Origin: Campylobacter sp.
GTDB lineage: Bacteria > Campylobacterota > Campylobacteria > Campylobacterales > Campylobacteraceae
NCBI GenBank assembly: GCA_017506845.1
Contig: JAFVMP010000009.1
Span: 1 to 11,768, forward strand
DNA length: 11,768 nucleotides
Direction of reading: 5' to 3'
The position numbers and the translations under genes are program-made. The notes below the pieces were generated by a model. That model saw only the letters and a program-made list of their open reading frames with translations, did no database searches and had not been told where the DNA came from. Within the stretch, counting starts at the first letter, position 1. Each line of letters opens with the position of its first letter. Below are positions 1-9,203 of the stretch, piece by piece.

Positions 1-11
1 AAATAGAAGAA

Positions 12-1481
12 ATGCTTGTTGAATTAATAGATAAAAAAGTAGCTGATATTGCTGCTGATTATGAGATAATTTTTATTGTAGATAAGGATTTAGGGCATAG
101 ATTTGTAGATGATTTTGCTGAATTTGATTTTTATTCATATAAGGGAGATAGGATTTTAAATCTACCTAGCAAAAGAAAGATATATGTAGGCATTAAAGAC
201 CTTAACCCAAATTCGCTTAGAAATGCTAGTGCATCAGCACTAAATGCGATAAAAGAGTTAAATATAACAAGTGCTAAGATTGCTAGTTATAGTGGAGATT
301 GTACAAAGATTAGCTTTCAAGCGATTGCTGAGGGATTTTTACTAGCTAATTATAAATTTGATCGCTATAAAAGTGAGAAAAAAGATATTAAAATAGAAAA
401 AATAATAATATCAACCGAGGATTATAATAGTAAAAAAATAGCCATAGATGAGGCACAAATTGGGTTAAATCATGCTCATATTATCTCTGAGGCAACAAAT
501 TTTGTTCGTGATATAGTCAATGAAACACCTGAGATTTATACTCCGCAAAAGATGGTTCAAGATGCTAAGGATTTTTGTTTAGGTAGCGCTAATATTGAGT
601 GTGTGGTTCATGATGAACACTACCTAAAAAGTCAAAATATGAACGCATTTTTAGCAGTTAATAGAGCTTCAGTTCATCCGCCACGCCTAATTCATTTAAA
701 ATATACTCCAAAAAATAGTATTAAAAGAATTGTATTTGTAGGTAAAGGGCTTACATATGATAGTGGTGGGCTAAGTTTAAAACCGGCTGATTATATGGTA
801 ACTATGAAAAGCGACAAAAGTGGTGCAGCAGCTGCAATGGGAATTATAAAAGCTGCTGCTAAGATGGAATTGCCATTTGAAATTCATGCAGTTTTGGGTG
901 TAACTGAAAATATGATAGGTGGTAACGCATATAAGCCAGATGATGTTTTAATTACTCGCAGTGGCGTTACAGTTGAGGTTAAAAATACAGATGCTGAGGG
1001 TAGATTGGTTCTTGCTGATTGTTTAGACTGGGCTCAAAGTGAGCTTAAACCTGAGCTGCTTATAGATATGGCGACGCTTACTGGGGCATGCGTAGTTGGT
1101 CTTGGCGAATATACTAGTGGCGTTATGGGTAATAATTATGAGTTGCAAAGTGAATTTAAAGATTTTGCTAGCAAAAGTGGTGAGTATTTAACTATTTTAG
1201 AGTTTAATGACCATTTAAGAGAGTTAATTAAAAGTGATATAGCAGATATATCAAATATCTCTTCAAGTAGATATGGTGGAGCAATTACAGCAGGTATATT
1301 TTTAGATAAATTTATAAAAGATGAATATAAAGATAAGTGGCTACACCTTGATATAGCTGGACCTGCATATGTTGGTAAAGCTTGGGGATGTAATCCAACT
1401 GGTGCTAGTGGTGCTGGAGTTAGAGCATGTTTATATTATTTACAAAAATTAGCTAGAAATTATGAAAAAGGTGAAAAATAA
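12..1481 (+). CDS. pepA: Leucyl aminopeptidase (M17 family cytosol aminopeptidase)
   Basis: A 489-residue M17 metallopeptidase that removes N-terminal residues, classically leucine, from peptides in the cytoplasm using two metal ions. The family signature NTDAEGRL is at residues 325-332. The metal-ligand set of the family is visible with the same spacing as in E. coli PepA: K245, D250, D268, D327 and E329, with catalytic K257 and R331. The N-terminal third (about 1-150) is the variable domain and the rest is the catalytic domain, so the length is normal. ATG at 12 is preceded only by a weak purine stretch (5-10). The frame stays open to the window edge, so a slightly earlier start cannot be excluded. 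It overlaps ychF by one base (TAATG), which suggests co-transcription. Function is confident. Confidence 0.95.
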   Translation: MLVELIDKKVADIAADYEIIFIVDKDLGHRFVDDFAEFDFYSYKGDRILNLPSKRKIYVGIKDLNPNSLRNASASALNAIKELNITSAKIASYSGDCTKISFQAIAEGFLLANYKFDRYKSEKKDIKIEKIIISTEDYNSKKIAIDEAQIGLNHAHIISEATNFVRDIVNETPEIYTPQKMVQDAKDFCLGSANIECVVHDEHYLKSQNMNAFLAVNRASVHPPRLIHLKYTPKNSIKRIVFVGKGLTYDSGGLSLKPADYMVTMKSDKSGAAAAMGIIKAAAKMELPFEIHAVLGVTENMIGGNAYKPDDVLITRSGVTVEVKNTDAEGRLVLADCLDWAQSELKPELLIDMATLTGACVVGLGEYTSGVMGNNYELQSEFKDFASKSGEYLTILEFNDHLRELIKSDIADISNISSSRYGGAITAGIFLDKFIKDEYKDKWLHLDIAGPAYVGKAWGCNPTGASGAGVRACLYYLQKLARNYEKGEK

Positions 1482-2584
1482 TGGGTTTATCAGTAGGTAT
1501 AGTAGGATTGCCAAATGTAGGTAAATCCACAACATTTAATGCATTAACCAAGGCTAGTAACGCAGAAGCAGCAAATTATCCATTTTGTACGATTGAGCCA
1601 AATAAAGCTATAGTTCCAGTACCAGATCCTAGATTAGATGAATTAGCTAAAATTGTTCAGCCAAACAAAATTCAACACTCTGTAATCGAATTTGTCGATA
1701 TTGCAGGTCTTGTAAAAGGTGCTAGTAAGGGTGAAGGTCTTGGGAATAAATTTCTTTCAAATATTAGAGAGACTGAAGTTATTTTACATATGGTAAGATG
1801 TTTTGATGATTCAAATGTTACACATGTAGAAAATAGTGTTGATCCAATTAGAGATATTGAAATTATTGAGACAGAGCTTATCTTAGCCGATATTGAACAG
1901 CTTGCTAAAAAAATAGAAAGATTAACTAAAGAGGCTAAAGCAAATGTAAAGGGCGCTAAAGAGAGTCTAGAGTGTGCTAAAGCATTGGCTGAACATCTTG
2001 ATAGTGGCAAAAGCGCAGTTACTTTTAGTGAGTTTGATAGTGATGTTTTTACAGCTTTAAATAAAGAACTCAGACTTCTTTCTGCTAAAGAGGTGATATA
2101 TGGTGCTAATGTCAATGAAGATGAGATAGCTATTGATAACGAATATGTAAAAAAAGTAAAAGAGTATGCCAAAGAGCGTGGAGCAGAGGTAATAAAACTA
2201 TGCGCTAAAATAGAAGAGGAGCTAATCGGTCTAGATGATGCTGAAGCTAAGGAGATGTTAGAGAGCTTAGGAGCAAGTGAGAGTGGCTTAGAGAGTATTA
2301 TACGAACAGCATTTGCAAAGCTTGGGTTAATTAGCTATTTTACTGCTGGAGTAGTAGAAGTAAGAGCTTGGACGATTCATAAGGGTTGGAAAGCACCAAA
2401 AGCAGCTAGCGTTATTCATAATGATTTTGAGCGAGGATTTATTAGAGCTGAAGTAATTAGCTATGATGATTATATAGCTTGTGGTGGTGAGACTAAGGCT
2501 AAAGAAGCTGGCAAAATGAGATTAGAGGGTAAAGATTACATTGTAAATGATGGCGATGTTATGCATTTTAGATTTAATGTATGA
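1481..2584 (+). CDS. ychF: Redox-regulated ATPase YchF (Obg/OLA1 family)
   Basis: A 367-residue cytoplasmic P-loop protein of the YchF/OLA1 family, close to the usual length of about 363-367. Visible motifs are the Walker A GLPNVGKST (9-17), the G3 motif DIAG (73-76) and NVNE (210-213) where true GTPases have NKxD. That NxxE variant is the family hallmark and explains its preference for ATP. A lysine- and glutamate-rich helical segment (about 130-175) corresponds to the coiled-coil insert, and the C-terminal part from about 284 is the TGS domain. The family is linked to ribosome binding and stress responses. AAGG at 1468-1471 serves as Shine-Dalgarno inside the end of pepA. The gene is the last of its transcript, followed by a hairpin. 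Confidence 0.96.
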   Translation: MGLSVGIVGLPNVGKSTTFNALTKASNAEAANYPFCTIEPNKAIVPVPDPRLDELAKIVQPNKIQHSVIEFVDIAGLVKGASKGEGLGNKFLSNIRETEVILHMVRCFDDSNVTHVENSVDPIRDIEIIETELILADIEQLAKKIERLTKEAKANVKGAKESLECAKALAEHLDSGKSAVTFSEFDSDVFTALNKELRLLSAKEVIYGANVNEDEIAIDNEYVKKVKEYAKERGAEVIKLCAKIEEELIGLDDAEAKEMLESLGASESGLESIIRTAFAKLGLISYFTAGVVEVRAWTIHKGWKAPKAASVIHNDFERGFIRAEVISYDDYIACGGETKAKEAGKMRLEGKDYIVNDGDVMHFRFNV

Positions 2585-2591
2585 TAATTCA

Positions 2592-2621
2592 ATCCGAATT
2601 TAGAGAGATCTAAATTCGGAT
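2592..2621 (+). terminator. Hairpin after ychF, probable terminator
   Basis: Eight bases after the ychF stop there is a perfect inverted repeat: ATCCGAATTTAG (2592-2603) pairs with CTAAATTCGGAT (2610-2621). One more A-T pair inside leaves a GAGA tetraloop (2605-2608). The position between a finished operon and the nap operon suggests transcription termination. The T-rich tail after it (ATCTTCTATATATT) is interrupted, so efficiency as an intrinsic terminator is uncertain. Confidence 0.6.
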
Positions 2622-3001
2622 ATCTTCTATATATTCTAAATATTAATTTTAATTTAAAAACTTATTTTTCAATTATTAAAAATTTATAAACTATTGTATA
2701 AATTGAGCTAAAGTACAAGATATCTTATTTATATATTTTTATAATTTTACTTAGTATTTATGATAATAAATATCAAATATTTTTTAAATTTTAAATTACT
2801 AAAATTTATTATATATATCTTAAATACCGATTTTACCATATATTTTACAATTTTAATAAAAAGATATTAAGAGTATTAAAGTCTAAATTTAATTAAAATA
2901 TATTATATAAATAATTATATATATTAAAAAATTTTAAGTAGTAAAATACAAATAAATGTATATAATAACACCAATTCTACATTATTTTAGAAAGGTCGAA
3001 C
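2622..3001 (+). promoter_or_regulatory. AT-rich intergenic region upstream of napA
   Basis: No gene is visible in these roughly 380 bases, which are almost entirely A and T with stops in all frames. The region separates the pepA-ychF transcript from napA and must contain the nap promoter. I looked for FNR-type (TTGAT-N4-ATCAA), NssR-type (TTAAC-N4/5-GTTAA) and sigma-54 motifs and found no convincing match. A short palindrome TATTTAT-GATA-ATAAATA sits at 2755-2772, but in such biased sequence it could be chance. Beyond the promoter hexamer near its right end, the contents are unassigned. Confidence 0.5.
2961..2995 (+). promoter_or_regulatory. Candidate napA promoter -10 box and ribosome binding site
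   Basis: TATAAT at 2961-2966 is a perfect -10 hexamer, with a TG two bases before it. No clear -35 box is seen, as is usual for Campylobacter sigma-70 promoters. This would put transcription start near 2973, about 30 bases before the napA ATG. AGAAAGG at 2989-2995 is a good Shine-Dalgarno six bases before ATG 3002 and supports that start. Other TATAAT-like strings in this AT-rich gap are possible alternatives. Confidence 0.5.
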
Positions 3002-5779
3002 ATGGATAGACGAGATTTTATTAAAAGCTCAGCTGTTGCAGCTGCTTGTTCAGCAGCTGGTCTTACTGCGCCTAGCGCACTAAGTGCTGCTAACAAAGAA
3101 CAAGATTGGCGTTGGGATCAAGCAGTATGTAGATTTTGTGGTACTGGTTGCGGTATTGTTGTGGCTACAAAAGATGGTAAAATCGTTGCTGTAAAAGGCG
3201 ATCCACTAGCTCCAGTAAATCGTGGTCTAAACTGTATTAAAGGTTACTTTAATGCTAAGATTATGTATGGTGAGGATAGAATTACTAAGCCGCTTCTAAG
3301 AGTTAACTCTAAAGGCGAATTTGATAAAAATGGTAAATTTGTTGAAGTTAGCTGGAAACGTGCATTTGATGAGATGGAAAAACAGTTTAAAAAAGCTTAT
3401 AATGAGCTTGGGCCAACTGGTATTGGCGTATTTGGCTCAGGTCAATATACAATTCAAGAGGGTTATTCAGCTGTTAAGTTAATTAAAGGTGGTTTCCGTT
3501 CAAACAATATTGACCCAAATGCTAGACACTGTATGGCAAGTGCGGTTGTAGGCTTTATGCAAACATTTGGTATAGATGAACCAGCAGGCTGTTATGATGA
3601 TATTGAACTAACTGATACAGTAGTATGCTGGGGTGCAAATATGGCAGAAATGCACCCAGTACTATGGGCAAGGGTAAGTGATAGAAAACTACAAAGCCCT
3701 AATAATGTAAAAGTTATTAACCTATCTACATTTTCAAATAGAACTTCAAATATAGCTGATATGGAGATTATTTTTAGACCTCAAACAGACCTAGCTATTT
3801 GGAACTATATTGCTAGAGAGATTGTATATAATCATCCAGAAGCAATTGATGAAAAATTTGTAAAAGAGCATTGTACATTTACAACAGGTCCAGTTGATAT
3901 TGGTTATGGTATGAGATCAAATATCAATCACCCTAAATATCTACCAAGTGAGCTTGATACAGCTGCAAAAGAAAAATCAAAAGTATTAACAGAAGCTGAG
4001 GGTGTAACTTTAGCATATTTAGGTATGAAAGCTGGTGATACAATCGAGCATAAACATACAGCTGCTCCAGATGCACACTGGATAATTTCATTTGAAGATT
4101 TCAAAAAAGCTCTAGCTCCATATACTCTTGACTTTGTAGCTAAACTAGCTAAAGGTGATGACAATGAGGATTTAGAAGAATTTAAGAAAAAACTTCAAAC
4201 TTTAGCAAACTACTATATAGATCAAAAACGCAAAGTAGTAAGCTTTTGGACAATGGGTATGAATCAACATACTCGTGGTACATGGGTAAATGAACAAAGC
4301 TATATGGTTCACTTCTTGCTAGGAAAACAAGCTAAACCAGGTAATGGTGCATTCTCATTAACTGGCCAACCAAGTGCTTGTGGTACAGCTAGAGAGGTTG
4401 GTACATTCTCACACCGCTTACCAGCAGATATGGTTGTTGCAAATCCAAAACATAGAGAAATTACAGAAAAAATTTGGAAACTTCCAGCAAAAACTCTAAA
4501 CCCAAAACCAGGTGCGCCATATATGAAAATTATGCGTGATCTAGAAGATGGTAAAATTAAATTTATTTGGGTGCATGTAAATAACCCATGGCATAATACT
4601 GCAAATGCTAATCACTGGATTAGAGCAGCACGTGATATGGATAACTTCATCGTAGTAAGCGACCCATATCCAGGTATTAGTGCTAAAGTAGCTGACCTTA
4701 TCTTACCAACTGCTATGATCTATGAAAAATGGGGTGCATATGGTAATGCTGAGCGTAGAACTCAACATTGGAGACAACAAGTACTTCCAGTGGGAGAAGC
4801 TATGAGTGATACATGGCAAATGATGGAATTTAGTAAACGCTTTAAACTAAAAGAAGTTTGGGGTGAGAAAAAAATAGATGATAAGCTTACACTTCCAAGC
4901 GTATTAGATGAAGCAGCTAAATTTGGTTATACTCCAGAATCAACTCTATATGATGTACTATTTGCAAATGCTGAAGCTAAATCATATAGTGCAGATGATG
5001 CGGTTATGAATGGATTTGATAATACTGAAGTTCATGGTGATAGCAGAAATGTAGTTGGTAGTGATGGCGACGTATTTAAAGGCTATGGCTTCTTTGTGCA
5101 AAAATATCTATGGGAAGAGTATAGAAAATTTGGTGTAGGCCACGCTCACGACTTAGCAGATTTTGATACATATCATAGAGTAAGAGGTCTAAGATGGCCA
5201 GTTGTAGATGGTAAAGAGACTCAATGGAGATTTAATACTAAATATGATGTATATGCTAAAAAAGCAGCTCCAGATAGCGATTTTGCATTTTATGGTAATG
5301 CTGGCGCAGCTCTACCAAGTGGCGATTTAGCTAAAGTAACAAATCAAGAAAAAACATCTATTAAAAATAGAGGTAAAATATTCTTTAGACCATTTATGGA
5401 CGCTCCTGAAATTCCAACTAAAGAGTATCCATTATGGTTATGTACAGGTAGGGTTTTAGAGCACTGGCATAGTGGTACTATGACAATGCGTGTACCTGAG
5501 CTATATCGTGCAGTTCCTGAAGCACTTTGCTATATGAATGAAGAAGATGGCAAAAAACTTGGCGTAGCTCAAAATGATGTTGTATGGGTAGAAAGTCGCC
5601 GTGGTAAAGTAAAAGCTAGAGTAGACTTCCGTGGAAGAAATAAACCACCAGTAGGTCTAGTATATGTACCATGGTTTGATGAAAATGTGTATATTAATAA
5701 AGTTTGTCTAGATGCGACATGTCCATTATCTAAACAGACAGACTTTAAAAAATGTGCTGTAAAAGTTTATAAGGCGTAA
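3002..5779 (+). CDS. napA: Periplasmic nitrate reductase, catalytic molybdoprotein subunit
   Basis: The 925-residue catalytic subunit reduces nitrate to nitrite in the periplasm. The N-terminus is a Tat signal (DRRDFIK at 2-8, then an Ala-rich stretch) with likely cleavage near A29/A30. Cys43, Cys46, Cys50 and Cys78 form the CxxCxxxC...C site for one [4Fe-4S] cluster. K80 follows the last cysteine and fits the conserved lysine between the cluster and the cofactor. Cys177 in ARHCMAS is the expected molybdenum ligand of the bis-MGD cofactor. The protein is about 100 residues longer than E. coli NapA (828), a size typical of Campylobacterota; a lysine- and glutamate-rich stretch around residues 315-400 may be part of the extra length. 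It is the first gene of the operon and ends two bases before napG. Confidence 0.97.
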   Translation: MDRRDFIKSSAVAAACSAAGLTAPSALSAANKEQDWRWDQAVCRFCGTGCGIVVATKDGKIVAVKGDPLAPVNRGLNCIKGYFNAKIMYGEDRITKPLLRVNSKGEFDKNGKFVEVSWKRAFDEMEKQFKKAYNELGPTGIGVFGSGQYTIQEGYSAVKLIKGGFRSNNIDPNARHCMASAVVGFMQTFGIDEPAGCYDDIELTDTVVCWGANMAEMHPVLWARVSDRKLQSPNNVKVINLSTFSNRTSNIADMEIIFRPQTDLAIWNYIAREIVYNHPEAIDEKFVKEHCTFTTGPVDIGYGMRSNINHPKYLPSELDTAAKEKSKVLTEAEGVTLAYLGMKAGDTIEHKHTAAPDAHWIISFEDFKKALAPYTLDFVAKLAKGDDNEDLEEFKKKLQTLANYYIDQKRKVVSFWTMGMNQHTRGTWVNEQSYMVHFLLGKQAKPGNGAFSLTGQPSACGTAREVGTFSHRLPADMVVANPKHREITEKIWKLPAKTLNPKPGAPYMKIMRDLEDGKIKFIWVHVNNPWHNTANANHWIRAARDMDNFIVVSDPYPGISAKVADLILPTAMIYEKWGAYGNAERRTQHWRQQVLPVGEAMSDTWQMMEFSKRFKLKEVWGEKKIDDKLTLPSVLDEAAKFGYTPESTLYDVLFANAEAKSYSADDAVMNGFDNTEVHGDSRNVVGSDGDVFKGYGFFVQKYLWEEYRKFGVGHAHDLADFDTYHRVRGLRWPVVDGKETQWRFNTKYDVYAKKAAPDSDFAFYGNAGAALPSGDLAKVTNQEKTSIKNRGKIFFRPFMDAPEIPTKEYPLWLCTGRVLEHWHSGTMTMRVPELYRAVPEALCYMNEEDGKKLGVAQNDVVWVESRRGKVKARVDFRGRNKPPVGLVYVPWFDENVYINKVCLDATCPLSKQTDFKKCAVKVYKA

Positions 5780-5781
5780 AA

Positions 5782-6534
5782 ATGCAAAGGCGAGATGCTA
5801 TAAAGACGGGTTTTAGTTTAGTTGGACTTTTGGCTGCTAGTTCTTTTGTTTATAAAGAGTATGCAAATGCCAAGCCTGTACTTAAACTGCGTCCGCCTGC
5901 AGCTTTAGATGAAGATGAGTTTTTAACTCGTTGCATTAGATGCGGGCTATGCGTTGAGGCGTGTCCTTTTGATACGCTAAAATTAGCTGAATTTAAAGAT
6001 AGTGGCGTAGGTATAGGAACTCCATTTTTTACTCCAAGAGATGTCCCATGCTATATGTGTGAGGATATACCTTGTGTAGTTGAGTGTCCAACTGAGGCAC
6101 TAGATCCTAAGTTAGTCACAAAAGATGGGGCTTTAGATATTAATATGGCTAAAATGGGCGTAGCAGTTGTTGATGAGAAAAACTGTGTGGCTTATTTTGG
6201 AATTCAGTGCGATGCGTGTTATCGTGCATGTCCATTGATAGATAAAGCTTTATGGATAGATTATAAACGCAATGAAAGAACAGGTAAACATGCTTTTTTG
6301 TTGCCTATAGTTGATAGTGACTACTGTACAGGATGTGGTAAGTGCGAATTAGCATGCATAACTGATAAAGCTGCGATAACTGTACTACCAAGAGATATGG
6401 TAATTGGCAAAGTTGGCGATAACTATGTAAAAGGCTGGGTAGAAGGTGATGATGCTAAATTAAAAGATGTTGATACTAAGATGCATCTAGATAGCAAAAA
6501 AGGTATTAAATATCTAAATGAGGATGAGCTATGA
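5782..6534 (+). CDS. napG: Ferredoxin-type protein NapG, quinol dehydrogenase subunit
   Basis: A 250-residue exported iron-sulfur protein that, with membrane partner NapH, is thought to carry electrons from menaquinol toward NapB/NapA. In this operon it takes the place of NapC. The N-terminus MQRRDAIK followed by a hydrophobic stretch is a Tat-type signal or anchor. Four cysteine clusters for [4Fe-4S] centres are visible: C51/54/57/61, C90/93/98/102, C135/143/146/150 and C182/185/188/192. The wide C-x7-C spacing in the third is normal for NapG. AAGG at 5771-5774, inside the end of napA, lies seven bases before the ATG. The end overlaps napH by four bases (ATGA), indicating translational coupling. 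Confidence 0.95.
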   Translation: MQRRDAIKTGFSLVGLLAASSFVYKEYANAKPVLKLRPPAALDEDEFLTRCIRCGLCVEACPFDTLKLAEFKDSGVGIGTPFFTPRDVPCYMCEDIPCVVECPTEALDPKLVTKDGALDINMAKMGVAVVDEKNCVAYFGIQCDACYRACPLIDKALWIDYKRNERTGKHAFLLPIVDSDYCTGCGKCELACITDKAAITVLPRDMVIGKVGDNYVKGWVEGDDAKLKDVDTKMHLDSKKGIKYLNEDEL

Positions 6535-7316
6535 AATTTACAATTGCTAGAAGAGTAGTTCAATTAACTATTTTAGGGTTATTTATAGCTGGTAACATAT
6601 ATGGCGTTAATATCTTAAAAGGTAATTTAAGTAGCTCTGAGTTTTTTGGTGTGATAGGTCTTAGCGATCCGTATGCTTTACTTCAGCTATTTTTGGCTGG
6701 ATTTAGTGTTGGAAGTGCAAGTGTAATTGGTGCTTTGATTATGGTTGTCTTTTATGCTTTGATAGCACCTAGAGCATTTTGTTCTTGGGTCTGTCCAGTA
6801 AATATTCTAACAGATCTTGGTGCATATATAAGAACAAAGCTAAAAATTGGTAAAAACTTAATCAATATAAGTTCAAATTCAAGATACTATCTATTTGCGT
6901 TAAGCTTGATATTTAGCTTTATATTTAGCATAGCAGCCTTTGAGAGTATAAGCTACATAGGGGCTTTTACTAGAGGTGTTGTATATCTTAGTGGATCAGC
7001 TATTAGTATAGCTATTATAATTATCTGTATAGAGGCTTTTTTAGGTAAGCGTTTAATATGTGGTCATCTATGTCCTTTAGGAGCATTTTGGGCATTAGTT
7101 AGTAGATTTAGCTTAATACGCATCTATCACAACAGTAAAAATTGCACTCATTGCAATAAGTGCAAGGTTGTTTGTCCAGAGATGCAAGTCTTGGATATAG
7201 TGGGTAAACAAAGTGGTAATATAAGAAGCGAGTGTATAAGTTGCGGACGTTGCGTAGAGGCTTGCGATGATGATGCACTTAATTTTAGTATATTAAAATT
7301 TAGGAGAGAACAATGA
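6531..7316 (+). CDS. napH: Membrane ferredoxin-type protein NapH, quinol dehydrogenase subunit
   Basis: A 261-residue integral membrane protein that partners NapG in menaquinol oxidation. Four hydrophobic segments fit the family topology: about 8-28, 50-78, 118-138 and 150-172. Two CxxxCP motifs typical of NapH occur after the second and fourth segments (C84/C88 and C177/C181). The C-terminal domain carries two [4Fe-4S] binding sites, C205/208/211/215 and C235/238/241/245, expected on the cytoplasmic side. GAGGA at 6520-6524 is the ribosome binding site within the end of napG. The gene overlaps both neighbours by four bases. No napC is present in the window, so NapGH is the likely sole quinol route for this Nap system. 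Confidence 0.95.
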   Translation: MKFTIARRVVQLTILGLFIAGNIYGVNILKGNLSSSEFFGVIGLSDPYALLQLFLAGFSVGSASVIGALIMVVFYALIAPRAFCSWVCPVNILTDLGAYIRTKLKIGKNLINISSNSRYYLFALSLIFSFIFSIAAFESISYIGAFTRGVVYLSGSAISIAIIIICIEAFLGKRLICGHLCPLGAFWALVSRFSLIRIYHNSKNCTHCNKCKVVCPEMQVLDIVGKQSGNIRSECISCGRCVEACDDDALNFSILKFRREQ

Positions 7317-7849
7317 AAAAGGGTTTGCAAAATATTTTACTTAGTGCGACTGCAGCACTAGTTTTAGCAGCTTGTAATTTGAGCACAGGACAAGGCTCAG
7401 CAGTAGAAGATACACAAATTGGCCTTAGAAATGTAGAGCTAAAAGATGAATCAAATGTAAAAAATCCAGTAATTACTTGGAAAGGCGATCTGCCAGGTAG
7501 CAATGAAGTATATGAAAGAAGCTATGAAAATGCTCCGCCATTAATTCCACATAGCTTAGAGGGCTTATTGCCTATTACAATAGAGTCTAATATGTGTTTG
7601 ACATGCCACACTCCAGAAACAGCTAAAGATATGGGTACTATTCCAGCTCCACAAAGCCACTATATGTATCTATCTACAGGTAAGAAGACAGTTGAGCTAA
7701 ATATGGAAAGATTTAACTGCGTTCAATGCCATGTACCACAAGCAGATGCTGAACCACTAGTTAAAAATAATTTTAAAGCTGATTTTAGAGACGGTGAGAG
7801 CAATAGATCATCTAATCTTATTGATGTTTTAAATCAAGGTATTCAATGA
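7313..7849 (+). CDS. napB: Periplasmic nitrate reductase, dihaem cytochrome c subunit NapB
   Basis: A 178-residue dihaem cytochrome that delivers electrons to NapA in the periplasm. Two haem c sites are visible, CLTCH (95-99) and CVQCH (136-140). H80 in PPLIPHS and H116 in SHY match the positions of the family's distal haem ligands. The N-terminus has MKK, a hydrophobic stretch and then LAAC (18-21), which fits a lipoprotein signal with Cys21 as lipidation site. Asn at the +2 position would not signal inner membrane retention. NapB is normally described as soluble after signal cleavage, so membrane anchoring here is an inference. AGGAG at 7302-7306 is the ribosome binding site. The gene overlaps napH and napF by four bases each. 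Confidence 0.95.
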   Translation: MKKGLQNILLSATAALVLAACNLSTGQGSAVEDTQIGLRNVELKDESNVKNPVITWKGDLPGSNEVYERSYENAPPLIPHSLEGLLPITIESNMCLTCHTPETAKDMGTIPAPQSHYMYLSTGKKTVELNMERFNCVQCHVPQADAEPLVKNNFKADFRDGESNRSSNLIDVLNQGIQ

Positions 7850-8307
7850 TAGATAGGCGAAATCTCTTTGCTAAATTTAGGCAAAGAGAGCCTAGGCTTA
7901 TTGCACCGCCATATTTTAGCGGAGAGTTTGATTGCATTAACTGCCATGCGCCTTGTGTGTCTAGTTGCCAAAGAGAACTTTTGGAGTTTGATGATGGTAG
8001 AATTAAATTTAACCAGTATAAGCTTGGTTGTAATTTTTGTAAAGAGTGCGCTATAGCGTGTGAATCTATAGGTAAGAGCGTGTTAAATTTGGCTTATCCG
8101 GCTAAAATAAATGCAAGCGTAGAGATAAATACGGCTACTTGCTTGGCTTGGAATGAGGTTATATGCTACAACTGCTTAGATATTTGTAAATTTAGAGCCA
8201 TAGAGTATCTAGGAATGTTTAGACCTACTGTTAATAGTAGATGTGTAGGGTGTAGTGAGTGCGTGAGTGTATGTGTAAATAACTCGGTAATTATAAGGGG
8301 AAATTAA
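7846..8307 (+). CDS. napF: Ferredoxin-type protein NapF
   Basis: A 153-residue cytoplasmic iron-sulfur protein without a signal peptide. It opens with MIDRRNLF, like the DRR-type start of NapF, and keeps four cysteine groups: C30/33/37/41, C62/65/68/72, C99/107/110/114 and C133/136/139/143. The first group has a C-x2-C-x3-C-x3-C spacing instead of the regular C-x2-C-x2-C-x3-C, and no group is followed by the usual proline. NapF is known to interact with NapA in the cytoplasm and is proposed to help mature it or its iron-sulfur cluster before Tat export. AAGG at 7836-7839 lies six bases before the ATG. It overlaps napB by four bases and napL by one. Some Campylobacter nap operons are described without this gene. 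Confidence 0.88.
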   Translation: MIDRRNLFAKFRQREPRLIAPPYFSGEFDCINCHAPCVSSCQRELLEFDDGRIKFNQYKLGCNFCKECAIACESIGKSVLNLAYPAKINASVEINTATCLAWNEVICYNCLDICKFRAIEYLGMFRPTVNSRCVGCSECVSVCVNNSVIIRGN

Positions 8308-9203
8308 TGAGATTTTTTGTAGTTTTATTTATGGCTATTACATTTTTATGGGCTGATTTTGAGCTAAATTTGCCTGCAAATGCTGTAAGTGTCAAGCTTG
8401 ATAAGGATGATCTATTAATAGGGCTTGATAATGGTGAGCTTTATAATTATAGCATAAAGACTCAAGAGCTAAATAAGATGATAGACCTACCAAAATTCTC
8501 AAATTACTTTGATAATAATATCGCTCCAAAGATATTTAGTATTGATAAGCTTGATGAAATAGTGGCTATCTTGTATGAAAGTGATAATGGCGGAAAGTCG
8601 CTTGGAATCTTAGAAAATAAAGAGTTAAAAAGTTTTAAAATGCCTACTGATGGTGTAAAAAAGATATTTTTACTAGATAGTAATCATGTTATTTTTGTTA
8701 CTTTAAGTAGCGAAGTTGAGTATTATAATTTTAGAGAAGGTAAGGTTGTTTTTGAAAATAAACTGACTACTTCAAGTACTGGAGATGCTGCTTTTGATAG
8801 AAAAAATGGTGTTATAGCTATTGGTATAGAAGGTGGTGTGATATTCTACTTTGATACTAAGCTAAAAAGAGTAGTAAAACAAGTTAATGCACAAAAAGAT
8901 ACAATTTATAGCGTTGGTATCGATGGAAAGCTTTTAATTAGTGGTTCTGCTGATAAAAAATCATACTTTAATAACGGTTCAAAAGAGTTTTATTATGAGG
9001 CTAAATTTTTAGTATATTGCGTAGGAGTAGGTGTCAATAAAGGTGCATTTAGTACAGAAAATAGCATTAAGGTTATAAATCAAAATGGAGAGATTATCAA
9101 AGATATTAATTATGATGGTGCTTCTTTAAACTATCTAATATTTAATGATGAGTATCTAATTGGTTCAAGTTATGATAATAAAATATATTTTTGGAGTATG
9201 TAA
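8307..9203 (+). CDS. napL: NapL, WD40-like beta-propeller protein of the nap operon
   Basis: A 298-residue protein recognised mainly by its place between napF and napD and by its repeat character. The first 16 residues, ending FLWA, look like a Sec signal peptide, so the mature protein should be periplasmic. The rest shows repeated beta-strand segments with small turns, such as LLISGSADKKSYF and EYLIGSSYDNKIYFW near the end. This resembles WD40/quinoprotein-like propeller blades. No cysteine or haem motif is present. NapL is a Campylobacterota-type nap gene whose biochemical role is not established. AAGGGG at 8295-8300 is the ribosome binding site. Start and stop overlap both neighbours by one base (TAATG). 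Confidence 0.85.
   Translation: MRFFVVLFMAITFLWADFELNLPANAVSVKLDKDDLLIGLDNGELYNYSIKTQELNKMIDLPKFSNYFDNNIAPKIFSIDKLDEIVAILYESDNGGKSLGILENKELKSFKMPTDGVKKIFLLDSNHVIFVTLSSEVEYYNFREGKVVFENKLTTSSTGDAAFDRKNGVIAIGIEGGVIFYFDTKLKRVVKQVNAQKDTIYSVGIDGKLLISGSADKKSYFNNGSKEFYYEAKFLVYCVGVGVNKGAFSTENSIKVINQNGEIIKDINYDGASLNYLIFNDEYLIGSSYDNKIYFWSM

Noticed and set aside
1672..2172. 166-codon open frame on the minus strand
   Set aside because: It lies wholly antisense to ychF, whose motifs and length are complete. The product is a low-complexity Ser/Leu-rich sequence with no family resemblance.
2755..2772. Palindrome TATTTAT-GATA-ATAAATA as an operator
   Set aside because: Seven AT-only pairs are expected by chance in this composition and it matches no regulator site I know.
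3928..4164. 78-codon minus-strand frame inside napA
   Set aside because: Antisense to a fully supported gene, with no motif or ribosome binding site.
7148..7503. Two minus-strand frames across napH and napB
   Set aside because: Antisense to genes with clear iron-sulfur and haem motifs; no supporting features.
7868..8056. 62-codon plus-strand frame inside napF
   Set aside because: Out-of-frame shadow of napF; the cysteine clusters are in the other frame.
9191..9202. TTG 9191 as the napD start
   Set aside because: It overlaps the Shine-Dalgarno TTGGAG; ATG 9203 has correct spacing and the TAATG overlap used elsewhere in the operon.
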